Shown piece after piece: positions 27,764-38,756 of a stretch of 64,000 nt of DNA (the stretch's first letter is position 1; each line of letters begins with the position of its first letter). A program made the translations under genes and the position numbers. This DNA is from Marinobacter sp. ELB17. Lineage in GTDB: Bacteria > Pseudomonadota > Gammaproteobacteria > Pseudomonadales > Oleiphilaceae. The notes beneath the pieces were generated by a model that saw nothing but the letters and a program-made list of their open reading frames with translations, searched no databases and was not told where the DNA came from. Location: positions 186,001 to 250,000 of the forward strand of contig NZ_AAXY01000005.1 of assembly GCF_000169375.1 (NCBI RefSeq), read 5' to 3'.

Positions 27764-30088
27764 CTAGAACGTCTGACCCAACGAGAACTGGAATACTTGG
27801 GTATCGTCACCGGGTTCGTCGTTCAACGGTTTAGCCAGGCTGAACGCCAGAGGACCCACCGCGGTAATCCATTGAAAGCCGATACCCGCGGAGAAACGTA
27901 CTTCCCCGAAGTTCGGACTAAAATCACGATCTGTATCGAATACCTGGCCGCCATCAAGGAATATCGAGGTGCGCATTGAGCGCGTATCGCCAGCAAAAGG
28001 CGTTGGCAGTATCAATTCTACGCCAGCCTCAGTCAGTAGGTTACCACCGAAAGGATCCAGATCAGAACGATCCAGCGAACCGACTGTTCTGGTTTCCAGG
28101 GGGCCGAGCGAGTTCGCGCGGAAACCGCGAACCGAACCGAAACCACCGGAAAAGTAATGCTCGTAAAACGGCATGACCGTTCGATCGCCATAGCCGTCAC
28201 CGTAACCGATTTCGGTGCGGGTACGCAGAACCCAATTCTGGGAGTCGGTCAACGGGAAGTAGAAGTCGGTTTTGTGCCCAACTTTGTAGAAGGTCAGATC
28301 ACTACCTGGCACCGCGACGTCTAGCGACAGCGAATGGCTATAGCCGTCCGAAGGCAAAATACCGCGGTTCAGGGTGCTCTGACGCCAGCTGCCGAACAGG
28401 AAAAAGTTATTGAAGGCGTCACCCTCTTCGTCAATAAAATCTCTCACTTCCTGAGCGCTGAAGATGCCCTCTTTCACTTTTGACAGGGTGTAACCGGCGC
28501 CGAAATTCAAGCGCGTGATGCTATCAATGGGATAGCCGAAAGTGACGCGCGTACCATACTCATCCAACAGGTAGGATGAGATATCTTCTTCTTCGAAGTT
28601 CGTTTCACGGGCAAACACACTGAAACCGCGGCTAACACCGTCAACGGTGTAGTACGGGTCGAGGTAAGACACGTTGGCACTCTTAACAGAGTCGCTAAAA
28701 TTCACCCCAAACGATACCTGCTTGCCGGTTCCGAAAAAGTTATTTTCAGACACGCTGGCGCCAAGGATAATGCCGGAATCCTGAGAGAAACCAACAGAGG
28801 CAGACAGGCTACCGGTGGGCTGCTCTTCAACGCTGTAGTTTACGTCTACCAAATCATCTGTGCCTGGCACCGGCACGGTTTCCACATTAACGCCTTTAAA
28901 AAAGCCCAGGCGCTCAAGTTGGACCTTGGAGTATTCTATCCGGTCAGTGGACGCAATGCCGCCTTCCATCTGGGTCATTTCCTGCCGCAACACATCGTCG
29001 CGAGTGGACACGTTGCCCGAGAAGTTCACCCGGCGCACGTAGGCTCGCTTGCCCGGCTCAACAAAGAAGGTCACCGCTGCAGTACCGTCTTCGGACGTTT
29101 CAGGTACCGCGTTCACATCAGCAAACGCGTAACCTTCCCGACCCAGACGGAATGACAAACTTTCGGAAATAGCGGTCATCTGGGCACGCGAAAACACATC
29201 ACCCACTTTTACCGGGATCAGATCACGCAATTCCTGCTCCGGCACAATAAGGTTGCCGCGCAAGCGGATGTCAGACAGCGTGTACTGGCGGCCTTCGTTC
29301 AGTGCGATGACGATGAACACTTTTTGTTTGTCCGGCGATATGGACACCTGACTGGATTCTACGCTGAAATCCAGGAAACCACGGTCTAGATAAAAGGACC
29401 GAAGGGTTTCCAAGTCGCCACTCAAACGCTCTCGGGCGTACTTATCAGAGTTAGTGATAGAGTTCCACCAGCCGGTGCTTTGCAGCTCAAGCAGGTCTTT
29501 TAGCTCGTCATCGCTATATTCCTGGTTACCAACCAGGTTAATGTGATGAATCGCGGCAACACTGCCCTCGTTGATATCCAGACTGATATCAACGCGGTTG
29601 CTGGGTAGCTCATTGGCCGTGGCTTTAACACGGGCATTATACCGGCCTTGGCCAATGTACGAACGCAGAATCTCCAGCTCTAGCCGTTCAAGTGTTGCGC
29701 GGCGGAATACCTGGCCTTCTTCGAGGCCTGCCCCCGAAAGCGCGTCTGTAAGAATATCAGTTTCGATATTCTTGTTGCCGTCAATGTTGATGGCGCTGAT
29801 CGACGGGCGCTCGCGCACGGTCAAAATCAGCGCACCGGAATCACGGCTGGCCTGGATGTCCGTAAACAGGCCTGTACGGAACAGCGACTTTATGGCCTCT
29901 GCCAGCTCGGCGCCGTCAACCTGTTCGCCAATATTGATCGGGAAGGAACTAAAAACCGTACCCGCAGATACGCGCTGGAGGCCTTCAACTTCAATGTCCG
30001 ATATTGTGAATGTGTCCGCAAGCGCGGGCTTCATACCGAGTGTGGCCACTGTCAGGCCAACGGCTAAACCTAGAAAAGTAAGTCTCAT
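27764..30088 (-). CDS. bamA: Outer membrane protein assembly factor BamA
   Basis: This is the central pore of the BAM complex, inserting beta-barrel proteins into the outer membrane. The 774-residue protein has a signal peptide (about 1-24, PALA-D), five POTRA domains (about 25-420) and a 16-strand barrel. Typical barrel motifs are visible (GGFGSVRGFRANSLGP near 675-690), and the C terminus ends in Phe as outer-membrane proteins do. It sits between rseP and skp. Confidence 0.96.
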   Translation of the reverse strand: MRLTFLGLAVGLTVATLGMKPALADTFTISDIEVEGLQRVSAGTVFSSFPINIGEQVDGAELAEAIKSLFRTGLFTDIQASRDSGALILTVRERPSISAINIDGNKNIETDILTDALSGAGLEEGQVFRRATLERLELEILRSYIGQGRYNARVKATANELPSNRVDISLDINEGSVAAIHHINLVGNQEYSDDELKDLLELQSTGWWNSITNSDKYARERLSGDLETLRSFYLDRGFLDFSVESSQVSISPDKQKVFIVIALNEGRQYTLSDIRLRGNLIVPEQELRDLIPVKVGDVFSRAQMTAISESLSFRLGREGYAFADVNAVPETSEDGTAAVTFFVEPGKRAYVRRVNFSGNVSTRDDVLRQEMTQMEGGIASTDRIEYSKVQLERLGFFKGVNVETVPVPGTDDLVDVNYSVEEQPTGSLSASVGFSQDSGIILGASVSENNFFGTGKQVSFGVNFSDSVKSANVSYLDPYYTVDGVSRGFSVFARETNFEEEDISSYLLDEYGTRVTFGYPIDSITRLNFGAGYTLSKVKEGIFSAQEVRDFIDEEGDAFNNFFLFGSWRQSTLNRGILPSDGYSHSLSLDVAVPGSDLTFYKVGHKTDFYFPLTDSQNWVLRTRTEIGYGDGYGDRTVMPFYEHYFSGGFGSVRGFRANSLGPLETRTVGSLDRSDLDPFGGNLLTEAGVELILPTPFAGDTRSMRTSIFLDGGQVFDTDRDFSPNFGEVRFSAGIGFQWITAVGPLAFSLAKPLNDEPGDDTQVFQFSLGQTF

Positions 30089-30130
30089 TCAAATATTTCG
30101 CCTGGTTAATGCGCTAAGGAGCCGCAATTC

Positions 30131-31480
30131 TCACAACCGCATAAGGTCGTTGTAAAGAGCAAACACCATTAAAGTCAGTATCAAAGCCATACCAATTCGT
30201 AATCCAACGGCCTGCACCTGCTCAGACACCGGCTTACGGCGGATTGCCTCGATCGTGTAGTACAAAATATGGCCACCATCAAGTACCGGCACTGGCAGCA
30301 GATTCAACACGCCAAGGCTGACACTCAGATAGGCCAAAAACCGCACAAAATCTTCAAATCCGGAACTCACGCTGGCTTCAGCAACACGGGCAATGGTAAT
30401 AGGCCCGCTCAGATTGCTTGGCGACAACAATCCGGTCAGCATTTTCTTGATAGCTACCAGCGTCAAGCGAGTATCTGCCCAGGTTTCTTCAACCGCAATC
30501 GGCAACGCCGCCAGCGGACCATAGCTAATTTCGCGAAGACTGCCTTCCGGCCATTCCGGTACCTGAACACCGGCCCCGATCAAGCCAATGGTTTCACCAT
30601 CGTCTGCGGTTTTTGCCGCGGGAATAACGCTCAGCGTGCGTTCGGCGCCTTCGCGCTCAAAACGCAGCACCAGGCTTTGCTCTGGCGATTTGCGAATATG
30701 CTCAACCAGGCCAAACCAGTCTTTGACCGGCTCGCCATCTACCGCGATTATGCGATCTCCCGGTTGAAGGCCGGCAGCGCTGGCACGGCCGTCTGCAGAG
30801 ATCACCCCCAGCACCGGTGGTATAGCCGGGCGATTGGGCACAATACCAAATTCGCCGAGCGGGTCGGGAGTGTCGGTGCTCAAACTCCACCCACCCAATT
30901 CGCCCTGTAATAGGCCTTGGCCCTGGCCGCCGGTTACCGCGAAGCTCACTGTACCATGTTCGCCGGCACGCTCCAGCAGGCGCATGTTAACGCTGCGCCA
31001 AGAGCTGACACCGTGACCGTCAACTTCCGTCAACTCCATACCCGGCGTAAGGCCAACCCGCTCAGCCACCGAGCCCGGTGTTACCGAGCCAACAATAGGC
31101 GCAACCGTGGTCACGCCGACCACCGCCAGCAGCCAGTAAGCCGCGATGGCAAATATAAAGTTGGCTGCGGGGCCTGCAGCCGCTATGGCAATACGCTGAT
31201 ACGGCGACTTCGAGGTAAAAGCCTGATCGATCAGCTCCGGCGACACCGGACCTTCGCGGGCGTCCAGCATTTTTACGTAGCCACCCAACGGAATCGCAGC
31301 CACGGCAAACTCAGTGCCATGGCGGTCATACCAAGACCACAAAGGTTTACCAAAGCCCACCGAAAAACGCAGAACCTTTACGCCAAAACGGCGGGCTACC
31401 CAGAAATGCCCGTATTCATGAATGGTCACCAGAATACCCAGCGTTAGCACCAGCGAAAGAATGGTCTCAATGATTTGCAT
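30131..31480 (-). CDS. rseP: Site-2 intramembrane protease RseP
   Basis: This inner-membrane zinc protease cleaves anti-sigma-E RseA in the envelope stress response. The 449-residue protein has the HExxH zinc motif in the first helix (TIHEYGHFWVARRFG, about residue 21), two tandem PDZ domains (about 125-310), and the C-terminal LLPVPVLDGGH motif carrying the third zinc ligand, followed by two further membrane helices. It is next to bamA, whose product folding it monitors indirectly. Confidence 0.95.
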   Translation of the reverse strand: MQIIETILSLVLTLGILVTIHEYGHFWVARRFGVKVLRFSVGFGKPLWSWYDRHGTEFAVAAIPLGGYVKMLDAREGPVSPELIDQAFTSKSPYQRIAIAAAGPAANFIFAIAAYWLLAVVGVTTVAPIVGSVTPGSVAERVGLTPGMELTEVDGHGVSSWRSVNMRLLERAGEHGTVSFAVTGGQGQGLLQGELGGWSLSTDTPDPLGEFGIVPNRPAIPPVLGVISADGRASAAGLQPGDRIIAVDGEPVKDWFGLVEHIRKSPEQSLVLRFEREGAERTLSVIPAAKTADDGETIGLIGAGVQVPEWPEGSLREISYGPLAALPIAVEETWADTRLTLVAIKKMLTGLLSPSNLSGPITIARVAEASVSSGFEDFVRFLAYLSVSLGVLNLLPVPVLDGGHILYYTIEAIRRKPVSEQVQAVGLRIGMALILTLMVFALYNDLMRL

Positions 31481-31519
31481 AGCGCCCCTTGGAATAATGG
31501 CTATCGTAAAAATCCGACT

Positions 31520-32710
31520 CTAATTTTCGCACGCCAGCTCTGTCACACAGGCGCAGGCGAACTGCCGCGCTTCAGAATCTTTACTGAAAATTATGTCAAA
31601 GCTGTCGGCCGGCACGGCAGCAACGGCGGATAGGGTTTGGCCTATGATAGCGGGGATGTCAGTAAAGCGAACCCTGCCCTGTAAAAAAGCTTCCACCGCG
31701 ATCTCGTTGGCGGCATTGAGCACTGTCGGTGCGGTACCTCCTGTTTTAAAGGCTTCTGCGGCCAAGCGCAAACACGGAAAACGCTCGGTGTCAGGGCGTT
31801 CAAAGTGAAGTCGGCCAATAGCAAACAGGTCTAACGGTGCTACACCAGCTTCGATACGCTCTGGCCAGGCCAAGCCGTTGGCAATCGGCGTACGCATGTC
31901 CGGACTGCCCAACTGCGCCAGCACCGAGCCGTCGGCATATTCGACCATAGAGTGGATAATACTCTCCGGATGAACGTGCACTTCAATTTTTTCCGGCGAG
32001 GTGTTGAACAGCCAACAGGCTTCGATCAGCTCCAGCCCTTTATTCATAAGAGTGGCAGAATCGACAGATATTTTTCGGCCCATGGACCAGTTGGGGTGGG
32101 CGCATGCCTGATCGGGCGTTACCAGTGCCATGTCCGCCGCTGACATTTCACGGAAAGGCCCGCCGGAGGCAGTCAGCAAAATACGGGTGATGCCCGCGGC
32201 ATCGGGTTGGCGAATACGGCCGGCCGGTATGCACTGGAATATGGCGTTGTGCTCGGAATCAATGGGCAGCAATTCCGCGCCCGATTCGTCCACAGCATCC
32301 ATGAACAGGCGCCCGGACATCACTAGCGCTTCTTTGTTGGCCAGTAAAACCCGCTTGCCAGCGCGTACCGCGGCAAGAGTTGACGGCAAACCAGCCGCAC
32401 CCACAATGGCCGCCATCACCGTATCAACCCCCGGGCTAGTCGCCGCCTCACTCAGGCCGGCTTCACCGGTCAGCACTCTTATATGCGGTAAGTCAGACAA
32501 GGCCTCGCGTAATTTTTCAGCCGCTGGCCCATCAGTCATTACGGCAATGGCCGGTTCAAACTCACGGCACAAAATGGCCATTGCTTCAACGCTTGAGCAA
32601 GCTGTCAGAGCGTACACTGAAAAACGCTGTGGGTGACGACGCACTACATCCAGCGTACTTAAACCGATAGAGCCGGTGGCCCCCAGCACTGATAGATGAC
32701 GGCGTTGCAT
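31520..32710 (-). CDS. dxr: 1-deoxy-D-xylulose-5-phosphate reductoisomerase
   Basis: This catalyses the first committed step of the MEP isoprenoid pathway, using NADPH. The 396-residue product has the Rossmann motif [25 protein letters not shown], the metal-binding [13 protein letters not shown], and the flexible loop with ILTASGGPF. The start ATG at 32710 shares one base with the cdsA stop codon. Precursors from this pathway feed undecaprenyl diphosphate synthesis by UppS, encoded two genes upstream. Confidence 0.95.
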   Translation of the reverse strand: MQRRHLSVLGATGSIGLSTLDVVRRHPQRFSVYALTACSSVEAMAILCREFEPAIAVMTDGPAAEKLREALSDLPHIRVLTGEAGLSEAATSPGVDTVMAAIVGAAGLPSTLAAVRAGKRVLLANKEALVMSGRLFMDAVDESGAELLPIDSEHNAIFQCIPAGRIRQPDAAGITRILLTASGGPFREMSAADMALVTPDQACAHPNWSMGRKISVDSATLMNKGLELIEACWLFNTSPEKIEVHVHPESIIHSMVEYADGSVLAQLGSPDMRTPIANGLAWPERIEAGVAPLDLFAIGRLHFERPDTERFPCLRLAAEAFKTGGTAPTVLNAANEIAVEAFLQGRVRFTDIPAIIGQTLSAVAAVPADSFDIIFSKDSEARQFACACVTELACEN

Positions 32711-33552
32711 CAAGATATGGGTCCAACATTAAGCCAACCAAATTGAATAACAAGCAGGGTAAATATGGGTATGGCCGCAGTCAGACTGTCTATGCGGTCC
32801 ATAATACCGCCGTGCCCGGGAAGCAGCCGACTGCTGTCTTTAATGCCGCGAAAGCGCTTGAGCATGCTCTCGAACAAGTCTCCCAGCACCGACACAGCAG
32901 CGGTCACAACGGAAATAATAATCAGAGCAACCGATTGCCCAGCCCCGGCGCCAAGTGTTTGACTAACCACCAATGCAAAAACCGCAACCGCCGCCAAACC
33001 GCCCCATACTCCGGCCCAGGATTTACCCGGACTGACCCGAGGCGCTAGCTTGGCATTGCCAAATTTTCGGCCAGAAAAATACGCTCCAATATCTGCTACC
33101 CACACCAACGAAAACACATACAGAATCAACAGCAGGTTGTTATCGGTCAACGCAAATTCGAACTCGCCGCTGCGCAAATAATTCAGGCCAACCCAGGCCG
33201 GCACCAACACCAGCAGGCCCATGGCCGCCCGTGCAGGAACCGAGCCCCAACGCGCAGAATTTTTGGGATAAGAAGCCACCAGACCAAAAACGGCCAGCCA
33301 CCAAAGCAACGCTAACCAGAGCACACCCTGTGCAGTCATTGTGTATAGAGCCGCCAATACCACCAATACAGCGGCGCTGTAGCCAACACGTGCAGGCTGC
33401 TCTATCAGGCCCGCCATGTTGGCCCACTCCCAAGCACCCAGAGCAATCAGCGCGGCGGTAAAAATTGCAAAACCCACAGGTGGCAGGAAGAAAACGCCAC
33501 CAATAGCAATGGGCGCCAGAATCAACGCAGTTATTATCCGGGTTTTAAGCAC
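32710..33552 (-). CDS. cdsA: Phosphatidate cytidylyltransferase
   Basis: This inner-membrane enzyme makes CDP-diacylglycerol for all phospholipids. The 280-residue protein has about eight membrane helices and the family signature near the C terminus ([20 protein letters not shown]). It appears to start with GTG at 33552, preceded by GCAGG. It overlaps dxr by one base (TGATG). Confidence 0.94.
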   Translation of the reverse strand: MLKTRIITALILAPIAIGGVFFLPPVGFAIFTAALIALGAWEWANMAGLIEQPARVGYSAAVLVVLAALYTMTAQGVLWLALLWWLAVFGLVASYPKNSARWGSVPARAAMGLLVLVPAWVGLNYLRSGEFEFALTDNNLLLILYVFSLVWVADIGAYFSGRKFGNAKLAPRVSPGKSWAGVWGGLAAVAVFALVVSQTLGAGAGQSVALIIISVVTAAVSVLGDLFESMLKRFRGIKDSSRLLPGHGGIMDRIDSLTAAIPIFTLLVIQFGWLNVGPIS

Positions 33553-33576
33553 AATGAACCTGCTCTTGTTGTGTTA

Positions 33577-34344
33577 TCAGAGCGACGATCGGGCCGCGAC
33601 CTGTTCATCCGTCTGGCCAAAACGTCTTTGCCTTGCGGCGTAAGCGGCCAGCGCTTCCTGCATCTGCGGTTGCTTGAAGTCCGGCCAAAAAACCGGCGAG
33701 AAATAGAACTCGGTGTACGCCAGATGCCACAACATAAAATTGCTTATGCGCTGTTCGCCGGCGGTACGAATCATCAAGTCTGGCATGGGCAAATCACCCA
33801 GGCTCAAGTGGTTTTGAATCAGGTCTTCGGTTATATCCGATGGCTGCAACTGACCGCTTGCAACTTTTCCGGCAATTTTACGGGTGGCTTCCGTGATGTC
33901 CCATTGGCCACCGTAATTGGCGGCGATTACCAGGGTCATCGCTGTATTGTCAGCGGTGAGTGTTTCGGCTTTCGCCATCAAGTTCTGTAACAGGGGGCTG
34001 AAAGCCGAGCGTTCACCAATAAGACGCAGGCAAATATTATTGCGATGCAGTTTGCGCACTTCGCGCTCCAACGCAAACACAAACAGTTTCATCAATGCGG
34101 AGACTTCGTCTTGCGGGCGGCGCCAGTTTTCACTGGAAAACGCAAACAGGGTAACAACCTTGACACCCTCGCGGGCACAGGTTTCTACCACGGCGCGGAC
34201 GGCGTCCACACCCGCCTTGTGACCGGCCACACCTGCAAGATGCCGGGCCTTGGCCCAACGATTGTTACCGTCCATGATAACGGCAACATGTTTGGGCCGG
34301 CTCGGTGCCGATTCCGGAATTGCTGCGGAAACAGTTGCGGTCAT
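33577..34344 (-). CDS. uppS: Undecaprenyl diphosphate synthase
   Basis: This cis-prenyltransferase makes the C55 lipid carrier for peptidoglycan and O-antigen. At 255 residues it is typical. Motifs include [19 protein letters not shown] with the catalytic Asp and [10 protein letters not shown], then [12 protein letters not shown], and the C-terminal [18 protein letters not shown] with [10 protein letters not shown]. It is followed 24 nt later by cdsA. Confidence 0.95.
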   Translation of the reverse strand: MTATVSAAIPESAPSRPKHVAVIMDGNNRWAKARHLAGVAGHKAGVDAVRAVVETCAREGVKVVTLFAFSSENWRRPQDEVSALMKLFVFALEREVRKLHRNNICLRLIGERSAFSPLLQNLMAKAETLTADNTAMTLVIAANYGGQWDITEATRKIAGKVASGQLQPSDITEDLIQNHLSLGDLPMPDLMIRTAGEQRISNFMLWHLAYTEFYFSPVFWPDFKQPQMQEALAAYAARQRRFGQTDEQVAARSSL

Positions 34345-34410
34345 AACATCCCCTGTGCGGCCGCCGCGCCTTATGGCAACCGTGAGTGTTGTATCCTCAA
34401 AATGCCGGCA

Positions 34411-34968
34411 TCAAACCGCCATCAAATCCTCTTCTTTGCCTTTCAATAACTTTTCCACTTCCGCAATAAAACGGTCGGTCAGTTTTTGCACTTCTTCTTC
34501 GCCGCGGCGCTCGTCGTCTTCGCTGATGTCTTTGTCTTTCAGCAGCTCTTTTAACGTGCTGTTGGCATCGCGACGGGCGTTGCGCACTGAAACCCGGCCG
34601 TGTTCTGCGTCAGCACGGGCCTGCTTGACCATGTTTTTACGGGTTTCCTCGGTCAGCATCGGCATAGGCAACCGAATAAGGTCACCGCTGGTAGACGGGT
34701 TAAGACCCAAATCAGAGGTCATGATGGCCTTTTCAATCTGCGGAACCAGGTTTTTTTCCCAAGGTGATACCGTCAATGTACGGCTGTCTTCCACATTCAC
34801 CGAGGCTACCTGCCTCAACGGCGTTTCCTGGCCGTAGTAGTTCACCATCACGCTGTCCAGAATGGAAGGATGCGCGCGGCCGGTTCGGATTTTGTTAAAC
34901 GCTGACGCCAGAGCTTCAATGCTCTTGGTCATTTTGATTTCAGCTTCCGTTTTGATCTCGTTAATCAC
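34411..34968 (-). CDS. frr: Ribosome recycling factor
   Basis: This splits post-termination ribosomes with EF-G. The 185-residue protein begins with GTG (34968) and contains the conserved [15 protein letters not shown] and the C-terminal helix [22 protein letters not shown]. It sits between pyrH and uppS in the usual order. Confidence 0.95.
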   Translation of the reverse strand: MINEIKTEAEIKMTKSIEALASAFNKIRTGRAHPSILDSVMVNYYGQETPLRQVASVNVEDSRTLTVSPWEKNLVPQIEKAIMTSDLGLNPSTSGDLIRLPMPMLTEETRKNMVKQARADAEHGRVSVRNARRDANSTLKELLKDKDISEDDERRGEEEVQKLTDRFIAEVEKLLKGKEEDLMAV

Positions 34969-35058
34969 TTGCCAATCCTCGATTTGTTCGTAAAACCGGA
35001 CCCTGCCGGATTATTCAATCAACTATCCGATCAATCAGTCAATCGACTATTCAATCGG

Positions 35059-35787
35059 TTATTCAATAAGAGTACCTACTTTTTCGCCTGTCACGATGCG
35101 GGTCAGAACCCCGGGGCTGTTCATATTAAATACCCGCAGCGGCATGCCGTGGTCGCGGGCCAGACAGATGGCCGTCAAGTCCATCACGCCCAGTTTTTTA
35201 TCCAATACTTCATCATAAGTCAGGGAATCGTATTTTACCGCTGTGCTGTCCAAATGGGGGTCGGCTGAATATACGCCGTCTACCTTGGTGCCCTTCAGTA
35301 CCGCGTCAGCTTCGATTTCGATACCGCGCAGGCAGGCCGCAGAATCCGTGGTAAAGAATGGGTTGCCGGTACCCGCACAGAAAATAACCACGTCGCCGTC
35401 TTTCAGATCGCGCACGGCGCGGCGGCGATCGTAATGTTCCACAATACCACTCATGGGGATGGCAGACATAACACGGGTACGGATGTTGGAACGCTCCAGG
35501 GCGTCACGCATAGCCAGGCCGTTCATTACGGTGGCCAGCATGCCCATATGGTCGCCGCTAACGCGGTCCATACCAGCAGCGCTCAAGGCTTCGCCACGGA
35601 ACAGATTACCGCCACCAATCACCAGGCCAACCTGCACACCAATACCAATCAGCGCACCAATTTCCAGCGCCATGCGGTCCAGAACCTTGGGGTCGATACC
35701 GAAACCGAGATCACCCATCAGGGCCTCACCGCTGAGCTTAAGCAGGATACGCTTGTATCTGGGCTGAGTTTTGGACGTTGTCGACAT
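35059..35787 (-). CDS. pyrH: UMP kinase
   Basis: This hexameric bacterial UMP kinase phosphorylates UMP to UDP with ATP. The start ATG at 35787 gives 242 residues ([20 protein letters not shown]). Motifs include [20 protein letters not shown], and [17 protein letters not shown] longer reading frame upstream is rejected since it adds an unrelated 55 residues. It is 189 nt downstream of tsf, a gap that may hold its own promoter. Confidence 0.95.
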   Translation of the reverse strand: MSTTSKTQPRYKRILLKLSGEALMGDLGFGIDPKVLDRMALEIGALIGIGVQVGLVIGGGNLFRGEALSAAGMDRVSGDHMGMLATVMNGLAMRDALERSNIRTRVMSAIPMSGIVEHYDRRRAVRDLKDGDVVIFCAGTGNPFFTTDSAACLRGIEIEADAVLKGTKVDGVYSADPHLDSTAVKYDSLTYDEVLDKKLGVMDLTAICLARDHGMPLRVFNMNSPGVLTRIVTGEKVGTLIE

Positions 35788-35975
35788 GCGGATCCCCTTC
35801 TGGTCTATTGGCTTCAGCGCAAAGCGGCGGCGCGATGCGGCAGGCTTGTATTTGACATAACCCTCGGCAAAAAGGGGCATCTCAGATACAAGCCCGCCAC
35901 GAGAGCCAGAAAACCGGCTAACGTGGCAGACTTGAACGAAGCCGCCGATCAATCAGGCAGCTTCCGAAGCTGAAA

Positions 35976-36845
35976 TCAGCCTTTGTTGATACCGGATGCG
36001 GCAGCAACCTCGGCAGCAAAGTCGACTTCTTCCCGCTCAATGCCCTCGCCTACTTCTACGCGAAGGAAACCAATCAGCTCGCCACCGGCCGCTGTCACCA
36101 GCTGGCCCACGGTTTGCTCCGGGTTTTTAACGAACGGCTGTTCAATCAGGCTGTTTTCAGCCAAGTATTTCTTGATGCGACCGCCCATCATTTTTTCAAC
36201 GATTTCAGCCGGCTTGCCTGCCATATCCGGCTGCGCTTTGATGATCGCCTTTTCTTGCTCCAGCTCTTCAGCCGGCATATCTTCAGGCTTGGCGATGCGC
36301 GGGTTTACCGCAGCAACGTGCATGGCGATATCGCGGGCCAACTCTGCGTCACCTGTGGTCAAAGCAACCACGGCAGCAATCTTGTTGGTGCTGTGAACGT
36401 AACCGCCCACAACCGCGCCTTCAATGCGCACAATGCGACGTACGCTGATGTTCTCGCCGATTTTCTGGACCAGCGCTTCGCGCTTGGCTTCCAGATCGCC
36501 CGCCATCAACACGGCAACGTCGGTTTCGTTCTTTTTGAACGCAACGTCTAGCACGTCGTTGGCGAAATTGATGAAGTTATCATCACGGGCAACAAAGTCG
36601 GTTTCGGAGTTCACTTCCAAAATCAGGCCCACGGTGTGGTCGTCTGAAATCTTGATCAGTGAAACACCTTCAGCGGCGGTACGGCCGGCTTTTTTCGCAG
36701 CCTTAAGGCCAGATGATTTGCGCAGCTCTTCAATCGCGGCGTCTACACTGCCTTCCGATTCAACCAGAGCTTTTTTGCATTCCATCATGCCAAGGCCGGT
36801 GCGCTCACGCAGCTCTTTGACCATTGCAGCGGTAATAGCAGCCAT
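35976..36845 (-). CDS. tsf: Elongation factor Ts
   Basis: This is the guanine nucleotide exchange factor for EF-Tu. The 289-residue product has the N-terminal UBA-like domain ([17 protein letters not shown]) and the core motif [15 protein letters not shown]. It follows rpsB by 127 nt, the conserved pairing. Confidence 0.96.
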   Translation of the reverse strand: MAAITAAMVKELRERTGLGMMECKKALVESEGSVDAAIEELRKSSGLKAAKKAGRTAAEGVSLIKISDDHTVGLILEVNSETDFVARDDNFINFANDVLDVAFKKNETDVAVLMAGDLEAKREALVQKIGENISVRRIVRIEGAVVGGYVHSTNKIAAVVALTTGDAELARDIAMHVAAVNPRIAKPEDMPAEELEQEKAIIKAQPDMAGKPAEIVEKMMGGRIKKYLAENSLIEQPFVKNPEQTVGQLVTAAGGELIGFLRVEVGEGIEREEVDFAAEVAAASGINKG

Positions 36846-36948
36846 GTTGGGTCCTCTTAAAATTTCCGAATTCGGTAGGAAAACCTGCCCGAAACCTGTC
36901 CGGGCACGCTTTGAATCTCAGAGCAAATCAAGCGTTGCTCTCAAGCTC

Positions 36949-36993
36949 TATTCTGCAGCAGGCGCTCAAGCCTTATTCTGCAGCAGGCGCTGC
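36949..36993. repeat. Tandem duplication at the rpsB 3' end
   Basis: The segment TATTCTGCAGCAGGCGCT occurs twice in tandem (about 36951-36968 and 36974-36991), separated by CAAGCCT. One copy covers the last codons and stop of rpsB, and the other lies just downstream as an untranslated echo. Confidence 0.8.
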
Positions 36994-37716
36994 GCTTGGA
37001 GCTTCTTCGCTAACTTCAACAAACTCGTCTGCGCCAACGTTGACCGATTCCAGGCAGGTGTCAGCAACCGCTTTCACGTAAATCTGGATAGCCCGGATGG
37101 CGTCATCGTTACCCGGGATTACGTAATCAACACCGTCAGGGTTGCTGTTGGTGTCAACAACACCAATAACAGGAATACCCAACTTGTTGGCTTCTTTGAT
37201 AGCGATACGCTCATGGTCAACGTCTATCACGAACAAGGCATCAGGCAGGCCGCCCATATCCTTGATACCACCAATGGAACGCTCAAGCTTGTCCATTTCG
37301 CGGGAGCGCTCAAGCGCTTCTTTCTTGGTCAGCTTGTCAAAAGTACCGTCTTTGCTCTGCGCTTGCAGTTCACGGTAGCGGTGAATCGACTGACGAATGG
37401 TTTTGTAGTTGGTCAGCATGCCGCCCAACCAGCGGTGGTTCACAAAAGGTTGACCTGAACGCTCTGCTTCCTCTTTAATGATCTTCGCAGCGGCGCGCTT
37501 GGTGCCTACGAACAAAATCTTGTTCTTGTTCTCGGTCAGCCGCGCAACGAATTTAAGAGCATCGTTCATAGCCGGAACGGTCTGTTCCAGGTTGATGATG
37601 TGAATCTTGTTACGGGCGCCGAAGATGTACTTCGACATTTTTGGATTCCAGTAGCGAGTCTGGTGTCCAAAGTGAGCACCTGCTTTAAGCAGGTCACGCA
37701 TATGTACTTGAGCCAT
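36973..37716 (-). CDS. rpsB: 30S ribosomal protein S2
   Basis: The 247-residue small-subunit protein has the signature [19 protein letters not shown] near the N terminus and [19 protein letters not shown]. It is the first gene of the long leftward block. The divergent 269-nt gap to map contains its promoter and leader. S2 usually represses its own operon through the leader, but no specific structure is recognised here. A short tandem duplication covers its 3' end. Confidence 0.96.
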   Translation of the reverse strand: MAQVHMRDLLKAGAHFGHQTRYWNPKMSKYIFGARNKIHIINLEQTVPAMNDALKFVARLTENKNKILFVGTKRAAAKIIKEEAERSGQPFVNHRWLGGMLTNYKTIRQSIHRYRELQAQSKDGTFDKLTKKEALERSREMDKLERSIGGIKDMGGLPDALFVIDVDHERIAIKEANKLGIPVIGVVDTNSNPDGVDYVIPGNDDAIRAIQIYVKAVADTCLESVNVGADEFVEVSEEAPSAAPAAE

Positions 37717-37985
37717 TATAGTTACCTTGTAACTTCGGGTTAGACCTCCACGAATCCGATTGCACCAACCTATGTGCGGTTTTCAACAACCGCAGGCACC
37801 CTGGAGCAACGTGTCGACCCGTGTGTGAATTTGCTGGATTCGTTTCCAGCGGGCGCGTTTATACCATATTTATGGCGCGCAATGCCATTAGTTTTGTGCC
37901 GGGGCCGCTTGTTCTCTGAAGTTGTACCTTGTGCCCATGAGCCTTAAAATAGCAGCCTGATTCATTTATTTTAATAGGAAAGCCG

Positions 37986-38756
37986 ATGCAGGTCACCATC
38001 AAGACCCCGGAAGACATAGCAAAAATGCGCGTAGCCGGAAGACTGGCCGCGGAAGTTCTGGAGATGATCGACGAGCACGTCAAACCCGGCGTGACCACCG
38101 AACATCTAAACCAGCTCTGCCACGACTACATTGTGAACGTGCAGCAGGCTATTCCGGCGCCACTGAACTACCGGGGCTTCCCGAAATCCATCTGCACATC
38201 GGTGAACCACGTGGTTTGCCACGGCATTCCCACCGAGCAGAAAGTGCTGAAAGACGGTGACATCATCAATATTGATGTCACCGTTATAAAAGATGGCTAC
38301 CACGGCGACACCAGTAAAATGTGGGCAGTGGGCACACCCAAGCCCGGCACCGAGCGGTTAATCCAGATTACCCAGGAATGCATGTACAAAGGTATAGAAC
38401 TGGTTAAGCCCGGGGCCCGCCTTGGCGATATCGGCCACGTGATCCAACAGCACGCTGAAAAGCACCGGTTCTCGGTCGTTCGTGACTATTGTGGCCACGG
38501 CATTGGCCAGGTGTTTCATGAAGAGCCCCAGGTAATGCATTACGGCAAACCCGGCACAGGCCTGGAACTAAAAGAAGGAATGATTTTCACCATCGAACCG
38601 ATGATTAATCAAGGCAAGTACCACACCAAACTGCTGCCAGACGAATGGACCGCAGTCACCAAAGACCGCAAGCTGTCAGCCCAGTGGGAACACACCATTC
38701 TGGTGACTGCAGGCGGTCATGAAGTGTTGACCAAACGCAAAGAAGAGTCGTTTTAA
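37986..38756 (+). CDS. map: Methionine aminopeptidase type I
   Basis: This removes the N-terminal Met from nascent proteins using two metal ions. The 256-residue product has all metal ligands: Asp pair in NIDVTVIKDGYHGDTSKMW, His in GHGIGQVFHEEP, Glu in FTIEPMINQG and Glu in SAQWEHTILVT. It is divergent from rpsB, and its stop is immediately followed by the glnD ATG. Confidence 0.96.
   Translation: MQVTIKTPEDIAKMRVAGRLAAEVLEMIDEHVKPGVTTEHLNQLCHDYIVNVQQAIPAPLNYRGFPKSICTSVNHVVCHGIPTEQKVLKDGDIINIDVTVIKDGYHGDTSKMWAVGTPKPGTERLIQITQECMYKGIELVKPGARLGDIGHVIQQHAEKHRFSVVRDYCGHGIGQVFHEEPQVMHYGKPGTGLELKEGMIFTIEPMINQGKYHTKLLPDEWTAVTKDRKLSAQWEHTILVTAGGHEVLTKRKEESF

Noticed and set aside
36424..37458. 344-codon open frame antisense to tsf and rpsB
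   Set aside because: It mirrors highly expressed ribosomal genes; codon bias of the real genes keeps the opposite frame open.
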